5,976 nt of DNA from an uncultured Blautia sp. (GTDB lineage Bacteria; Bacillota; Clostridia; Lachnospirales; Lachnospiraceae): positions 1 through 5,976 of the forward strand of contig CAKRTP010000109.1 of the NCBI GenBank assembly GCA_934402155.1, written 5' to 3'. The notes beneath the pieces are model-generated. The model did not search any database, had not been told where the DNA came from, and worked only from the letters and a program-made list of their open reading frames with translations. The position numbers and the translations under genes were made by a program. This document shows, in pieces, positions 4,745 to 5,976 of this stretch; the stretch's first letter is position 1; each line of letters begins with the position of its first letter.

Positions 4745-5976
4745 ATGATTTTATCGTGTCAGGGCATCTGCAAATCTTTTGGCGAAAAAGTCATTCTGAA
4801 CGATGCCTCATTTCATATAGAAGAGCGCGAGAAAGCCGCTCTGATCGGAAATAACGGAGCAGGAAAAACAACCCTTCTCCGTATTATAATGGAAGAAATT
4901 TCAGCAGACTCTGGTCAGGTCGTCCTTATGAAGGACAAAAAGATCGGTTATCTTGCACAGTATCAGGACATCAGCGGTCACCGCACGATCTATGAGGAAC
5001 TTCTCACAACCAAACAGTATATCATAGACATGGAGGAGCGCATGCGCGCAGCTGAAGTACAGATGAAGCATGCTTCCGGCGAGGAACTTGAGCGCCTGAT
5101 GAATACCTATACCCGCCTCACCCATGAATTCGAACTTGAAAACGGTTATGCCTACAAGAGTGAGCTTATGGGTGTCCTCAAGGGTCTTGGATTTACCGAG
5201 GAAGATTTCGGCAAACAGGTCGAAACTCTCTCCGGCGGTCAGAAGACACGTGTTGCTCTCGGTAAGCTCCTGATCTCCAAGCCTGACATCCTTCTTCTCG
5301 ATGAGCCTACCAACCATCTGGATATGGAGAGCATCTCCTGGCTGGAAACTTATCTTCTGAATTATCCGGGAGCTGTATTTATTGTTTCCCATGACCGTTA
5401 TTTTCTCGACAAAGTTGTGACCAAGGTTATCGAGATCGATGCCGGACAGGTTCGCATGTACAGCGGCAACTACTCTGCCTACGCAGAAAAAAAAGCTCAG
5501 CTTCGTGATGCACAGTACAAAGCTTACCTGAATCAGCAAAGAGAGATCAAACACCAGGAAGCAGTCATTGTCAAGCTGAAATCTTTTAACCGTGAAAAAT
5601 CCATCCGACGTGCGGAGAGCCGTGAAAAAATGCTCGGCAAGATCCAGCGGATCGAGAAACCTACAGAAGTCCAGAGCCAGATGCGTCTCTCTCTGGAACC
5701 GAGAGTCATCAGCGGGAATGACGTTCTTACTGTCGAAGAGCTTTCCAAGAGCTTCCCTGAACAGACTCTTTTTACCAATATTTCTTTTCAGATCAAACGA
5801 GGCGAACGCGTCGCCCTGATCGGAAACAACGGTACCGGCAAAACTACGATGCTCAAGATCCTCAACGATCTTATTCCCGCTGATTCCGGAACCTTCACTC
5901 TTGGTTCAAAGGTTCAGATCGGCTATTACGATCAGGAGCATCACGTACTGCATCCGGAGAAAACCATCTTTGAGGA
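4745..5976 (+). CDS. ABC-F family ATPase (YdiF-like), 3' end cut off by window edge
   Basis: The first 410 residues of a tandem-ATPase protein without membrane segments. ABC-F proteins bind the ribosome, usually at the E site, and act as translation factors; some protect against antibiotics. NBD1 shows Walker A GNNGAGKTT (35-43), Q-loop LAQYQ (70-74), signature LSGGQ (162-166), Walker B LLLDEPTNHLD (183-193, E187) and switch H216 in VSHDRYF. The region about 87-140 is the helical arm. The inter-domain linker (about 243-310, with FNREKSIRRAESREKML) is highly charged and matches the YdiF-type sequences I recall. NBD2 begins at about 327 with Walker A GNNGTGKTT (360-368); the rest lies outside. 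The ATG at 4745 has GGAGGA at 4733-4738. It is divergent from rex, as ydiF neighbours rex in B. subtilis. Subfamily assignment is less certain than the family. Confidence 0.95.
   Translation, partial: MILSCQGICKSFGEKVILNDASFHIEEREKAALIGNNGAGKTTLLRIIMEEISADSGQVVLMKDKKIGYLAQYQDISGHRTIYEELLTTKQYIIDMEERMRAAEVQMKHASGEELERLMNTYTRLTHEFELENGYAYKSELMGVLKGLGFTEEDFGKQVETLSGGQKTRVALGKLLISKPDILLLDEPTNHLDMESISWLETYLLNYPGAVFIVSHDRYFLDKVVTKVIEIDAGQVRMYSGNYSAYAEKKAQLRDAQYKAYLNQQREIKHQEAVIVKLKSFNREKSIRRAESREKMLGKIQRIEKPTEVQSQMRLSLEPRVISGNDVLTVEELSKSFPEQTLFTNISFQIKRGERVALIGNNGTGKTTMLKILNDLIPADSGTFTLGSKVQIGYYDQEHHVLHPEKTIFE

Noticed and set aside
4901..5554. Long minus-strand frame (217 codons) opposite the ABC-F gene
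   Set aside because: It overlaps both motif-bearing and linker parts of NBD1 in antisense, has no recognisable domain or promoter, and is explained by codon bias of the real gene.

Overview
The window looks like ordinary core chromosome of a low- to mid-GC Firmicute, most probably a gut-type Clostridia/Lachnospiraceae. The basis is the protein wording I recognise (Rex, YebC and MazF of clostridial type), the strong AAGGAGG-like ribosome binding sites and the textbook sigma-A promoters. The family-level placement is inference. I see no mobile element, CRISPR array, rRNA or tRNA.

Layout. One gene reads rightward: an ABC-F ATPase from 4745 that runs off the right edge. Everything else reads leftward from a divergent promoter region at about 4584-4744: rex (redox-sensing repressor), then a hairpin/T-tract element, then a fused nnrE-nnrD (NAD(P)HX epimerase plus dehydratase), alr (alanine racemase), mazF (endoribonuclease toxin), and finally yebC, which has its own promoter and runs off the left edge. 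The rex and ABC-F promoters are close to perfect sigma-A sites, both with 17-bp spacers, and they flank inverted-repeat sequence that could hold operators.

How the genes fit together. Rex reads the NADH/NAD+ ratio, and the next gene repairs hydrated, damaged NADH and NADPH, so two neighbours deal with nicotinamide cofactor state. Alr makes D-alanine for peptidoglycan. The alr-mazF neighbourhood is the same one found in Bacillus subtilis (alr-ndoAI-ndoA), and ABC-F next to rex recalls B. subtilis ydiF-rex, so the window joins two conserved neighbourhoods. The gap between alr and mazF is only 124 nt and has no room for the usual ribbon-helix-helix antitoxin.

Points worth a second look: the toxin without an adjacent antitoxin, and a 29-codon reading frame that overlaps its start; a terminator-like hairpin 28 nt upstream of nnrE/nnrD that leaves no room for a promoter behind it, which suggests attenuation or partial termination; glycine in alanine racemase where many homologues have the carbamylated lysine; inverted repeats in the divergent promoter region; and a small hairpin with a T tract plus a direct repeat in the yebC leader. 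I do not see convincing evidence of a novel multi-gene system.
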